Source: Hydrogenothermaceae bacterium (lineage in GTDB: Bacteria > Aquificota > Aquificia > Aquificales > Hydrogenothermaceae). From it: 16,421 bases of DNA. A model generated the notes under the pieces. It searched no databases. It had not been told where the DNA came from and saw only the letters and a program-made list of their open reading frames with translations. Every line of letters starts with the position of its first letter. Positions within the stretch are counted from its first letter, which is position 1. Shown here one piece after another: positions 13,899-16,421 of this stretch. The position numbers and the translations under genes were made by a program. The DNA is taken from assembly GCA_015490675.1 (NCBI GenBank), contig WFXI01000101.1, positions 1-16,421 of the forward strand. Reading direction: 5' to 3'.

Positions 13899-16252
13899 AC
13901 TTAATAGGAGGATTTTTCCTCCTTTTCTTATTTTGTTTTTCTTTTTCATACTCTCAAGAAAAAAATTCCACTTCTATAAATCCAGATACTTATTCAAAAA
14001 CAGTAGAAAAAGTTTATAAATTAGAAAAAATAGAAATAAAAGGACTAAAGTATATAAAACCAGAAATTATCAAGCCTCTTATTCCATTAAAAAAAGGAGC
14101 AATTGTTGTTAGAGATGATATTGTTTCTACATTAAAAGATCTTTATAAATTAGGCTATTTTAGGGAAATTGAAACCTATACAAGATATACAGAAAACGGT
14201 ATTGACCTCATTTTTGTTTTTAAGGAACTTCCAGTAGTCCAAAAGATTGAATTTGAAGGTAATGATGATATTTCTTCAGATGATTTGTTACAAGAGTTGG
14301 GTATAGAAGAAAAAAGAGAAGAGGTAGGGACTGTCCCATTTTTTTCAACATTAGGTCCTGAATTGTCTGAAAAACTTCACTCTTTGAAAAAAGGGTTGGG
14401 AAGGGTTTTTTCTATAGAAGAAATTGAAGAAATGAGAAAGAAAATTCTCAAATACTATGAAAAGAAAGGGTTTTACAAAGCTAAGGTAAGCTACTATTTC
14501 AAAGGTAATATTCTGGTTTTCAAAATAGATGAAGGTAAGAAAGCATATATAAAGGAAATTGTAATTATTGGTAATAAAGAGTTAGATGAAGATGAGATAG
14601 AAGATGTTATGGAAACAAAAGAGAGAAATATATGGAAACTTCGGATACATCCTAGACTAGAGAAAGAAGTTTTATATGAAGATATTGAAAAAATAAGAGA
14701 ACTTTATTTAAATAAAGGCTTTTTTGAAGTTGAAATAGAAGATCCTAAAATAGAATTAAAAAATGGTGAAGAATACTATATTTTCATTAAAATTAAAGAA
14801 GGGCCACAATATAAACTTTCAGGTATAGAATTTAAGAATAATGATTTATATACAAAGGACGAGATTTTAGAAAAATTTAAAAGAGAATTAAAAATAGGAG
14901 ATTTCTATAATGGTGAATTAATTAAGAAAATAAAAAATGAAATTGTAGATAAATATACAGAGCTAGGATATCTATTTACTAGAGTAGAAGATGAGAAAAT
15001 CTTAGATAGGGAAAATAAATTAGTAAAAGTGGTTTATAACATAAATAAAGGGAGTATTTATTATGTAAATTTTGTAAATATTTATGGTAACTATGAATCA
15101 AGAGACTATGTAATTAGAAGAGAGTTAAGATTTGCTCCTGGAGATTTATTCAAAAGAAAATCTTTGTTTAGATCTCAGGCTAGATTATATAGATTAGGTT
15201 TTTATAACGGTATAGGATTTAATCCTAAATTTAGGGATGATAATAAGTTAGATGTTGATGTTAATGTTCAAGAAAGATTCACAGGTCAAATTTCAGTAGG
15301 GGCAGGATATAGTCAGTTAACTGGATTATCCTTCTTTGCTTCGATAAAGAAAGGAAATTTTATGGGAACAGGAGATACAGTAAGTGTATCTTTAACTGTA
15401 GGTTCTCAGTATAGAAATAATGAAGTCTCCTATCTTCATAAATGGGCTTTTTATAAACCACTGGACTTAGGATTTAGCTTATATGATAAATATGTTGATT
15501 ATGGAACTTTTGTTTCTCAAAAATTAGGTTTTTCTCCATCTATTTCAATGGAATTTAAAGAATATTATAGAACAGGAGTAGGTTTAACTTTAGAAAAAGG
15601 AAATATCAAAGATGTACAACCAGAGGTTCCTTACTATATACAAAAACAATCTGGCCCTTACGATTTATATTCTCTATATTGGTTTATAAATAGGAATACT
15701 GTAGATAATCCTATTTTACCTACCCAAGGTTCTGATTTAACCTTAAATATAAAACTTGGAACTGGAACGAGAGATTTTTATAAGGCATATACAAGTGCTT
15801 CATTTATAATTCCTGATCACTTACTATGGACTGACTTTATTTTCTCATTTAAGGCAAGGTATGGTTTGGTAAGACCTATAAGTAAAGAGATACCTCTAGA
15901 TGAATACTTCTTTGTAGGAGGAGATTTTACTATAAGAGGTTTTGATTATGGAATGGCAGGTCCTTATGATGAATATTTGAATCCCCTAGGAGCCGAAAAT
16001 GAACTTATTTTAAATTATCAAATTAGCCATCCTCTTATTGAAAAATTTTTATGGGGATATGTTTTTGTAGATCAAGGTAGAGGATTTAATTCTTTCAACG
16101 ATTTAAAAGGGAGAATATATACTTCCTATGGTTTTGGCTTAAAAATTGTAACACCAATGGCACCAATAGATATATATTATGGTATAGTTTCAAATCCACC
16201 ACCGAGAGTTGGTAAATCTAGATTTGGTTTTGTTTTAGGAACATTCTTCTAA
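13895..16252 (+). CDS. bamA: Outer membrane protein assembly factor BamA (start codon uncertain)
   Basis: BamA is the Omp85-family barrel that inserts beta-barrel proteins into the outer membrane. A signal-peptide-like stretch (LIGGFFLLFLFCFSFSYS, cleavage before QEK) leads into about five POTRA repeats: the first begins LEKIEIKGLKYI, others are marked by VVQKIEFEGND, IKEIVIIGNKEL, LSGIEFKNND and VNFVNIYGNYES. A C-terminal 16-strand-type barrel carries the loop-6 motif IRGF (in FFVGGDFTIRGFDYG) and ends in phenylalanine (GFVLGTFF). The length from 13895 is 785 aa, normal for the family. The start is a problem: no ATG, GTG or TTG occurs in frame between mid-clpC and the signal peptide. 13895 is an ATA overlapping the clpC stop (ATAA). 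Alternatives are ATC at 13868, which adds a KR-containing n-region, or an ATG at 13625 far inside clpC, which adds unrelated residues. Identity is secure; the start is not. Confidence 0.93.
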   Translation: MNLIGGFFLLFLFCFSFSYSQEKNSTSINPDTYSKTVEKVYKLEKIEIKGLKYIKPEIIKPLIPLKKGAIVVRDDIVSTLKDLYKLGYFREIETYTRYTENGIDLIFVFKELPVVQKIEFEGNDDISSDDLLQELGIEEKREEVGTVPFFSTLGPELSEKLHSLKKGLGRVFSIEEIEEMRKKILKYYEKKGFYKAKVSYYFKGNILVFKIDEGKKAYIKEIVIIGNKELDEDEIEDVMETKERNIWKLRIHPRLEKEVLYEDIEKIRELYLNKGFFEVEIEDPKIELKNGEEYYIFIKIKEGPQYKLSGIEFKNNDLYTKDEILEKFKRELKIGDFYNGELIKKIKNEIVDKYTELGYLFTRVEDEKILDRENKLVKVVYNINKGSIYYVNFVNIYGNYESRDYVIRRELRFAPGDLFKRKSLFRSQARLYRLGFYNGIGFNPKFRDDNKLDVDVNVQERFTGQISVGAGYSQLTGLSFFASIKKGNFMGTGDTVSVSLTVGSQYRNNEVSYLHKWAFYKPLDLGFSLYDKYVDYGTFVSQKLGFSPSISMEFKEYYRTGVGLTLEKGNIKDVQPEVPYYIQKQSGPYDLYSLYWFINRNTVDNPILPTQGSDLTLNIKLGTGTRDFYKAYTSASFIIPDHLLWTDFIFSFKARYGLVRPISKEIPLDEYFFVGGDFTIRGFDYGMAGPYDEYLNPLGAENELILNYQISHPLIEKFLWGYVFVDQGRGFNSFNDLKGRIYTSYGFGLKIVTPMAPIDIYYGIVSNPPPRVGKSRFGFVLGTFF
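13906..13926 (+). terminator. Terminator-like hairpin after clpC, overlying bamA signal-peptide codons
   Basis: AGGAGGA (13906-13912) pairs perfectly with TCCTCCT (13917-13923) across a TTTT loop. A T-rich run (TTTTCTTATTTTGTTTTTC) follows from 13923. This begins 8 bp after the clpC stop and looks like an intrinsic terminator. The 5' arm also contains a perfect AGGAGG ribosome site that the hairpin would hide. It could attenuate bamA expression or be a partial terminator; the structure is visible, the role inferred. Confidence 0.55.
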
Positions 16253-16263
16253 AAGAGGTTTAA

Positions 16264-16421
16264 ATGAGGTTGTTAATTGCTTTTTTACTGCTATTGTTTA
16301 GTTTATCTTTTGCAAAGATAAAAATAACAACTACTATAAAACCTTTAGCTGATATTGTAAAAGAGATTTGCATAGATAATTGTGAGGTTAATTATGTAAT
16401 TCCTGTAAATATGTCTATTCA
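16264..16421 (+). CDS. ZnuA-like metal ABC transporter substrate-binding protein, 3'-truncated by window edge
   Basis: About 52 codons are visible. An ATG with AGAGG five bases upstream (16254-16258) lies 11 bp after bamA. The N-terminus MRLLIAFLLLLFSLSFA is a clear Sec signal peptide with cleavage before KIKI. The mature start KIKITTTIKPLADIVKEI, followed by CEVNYVIPVNMSI, matches the opening of cluster A-I zinc/manganese-binding proteins (K-I-x-x-T-x-x-P-L-x-D-I-V-K-E-I, then V-x-x-x-I-P), in which a metal-binding histidine soon follows. The metal and the rest of the protein lie beyond the window. It is probably co-transcribed with bamA. The family call rests on a short stretch and is moderately sure. 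Confidence 0.75.
   Translation, partial: MRLLIAFLLLLFSLSFAKIKITTTIKPLADIVKEICIDNCEVNYVIPVNMSI

Noticed and set aside
1..16421. CRISPR arrays, tRNA/rRNA genes, insertion sequences or prophage remnants
   Set aside because: Nearly all bases are in well-supported coding genes. No array-like repeats, cloverleaf structures, transposase genes or terminal inverted repeats were seen.

Overview
The window is a compact, AT-rich (low-GC) bacterial segment with almost no non-coding DNA. The organism has an outer membrane (BamA, a LolCDE-type lipoprotein transporter, Lgt) together with ClpC and frequent TTG starts. This fits a member of the Aquificota, most likely a Hydrogenothermaceae (Sulfurihydrogenibium-like) lineage. 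That placement is inference from gene content and composition and was not checked by a search.

Layout. (1) 1-1902 (+): the 3' part of pnp, cut by the window edge. (2) 1895-7110 (-): one tightly packed, probably single transcription unit, read in the order rpe, a 71-aa two-TM protein, a 35-aa one-TM microprotein, def, lgt, a PAS-GGDEF-EAL protein, folC. Most junctions overlap or are only a few bases apart. folC converges on pnp with an 8-bp overlap. (3) 7212-11371 (+): a DUF1538 membrane protein, a PII-like protein, a two-CBS protein, a LolC/E-type permease and its LolD ATPase, also tightly coupled. A candidate promoter lies in the divergent gap before it. (4) 11439-16421 (+): clpC behind its own -10 box, then bamA, then the start of a ZnuA-like metal-binding lipoprotein or periplasmic protein, cut by the window edge.

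How the genes work together. The minus-strand unit mixes housekeeping functions (pentose phosphate epimerase, N-terminal deformylation, lipoprotein lipidation, folate polyglutamylation) with a likely c-di-GMP phosphodiesterase and two small membrane proteins. The plus-strand unit joins an uncharacterised duplicated membrane protein with two small ligand-sensing proteins (PII fold and CBS pair), followed by lipoprotein export. Lgt, LolCD and BamA make this a neighbourhood rich in envelope-biogenesis genes.

Points most worth attention: the DUF1538/PII/CBS module, which looks like a nucleotide- or metabolite-gated transporter of unknown substrate; the 35-aa microprotein with a strong ribosome binding site and interlocked start/stop codons; the absence of any ordinary start codon for bamA, with a terminator-like hairpin lying over its signal-peptide codons; and a corrected start for rpe. 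No RNA genes, insertion sequences, CRISPR arrays or phage genes were seen, and there is no gene-free stretch over 300 bases.
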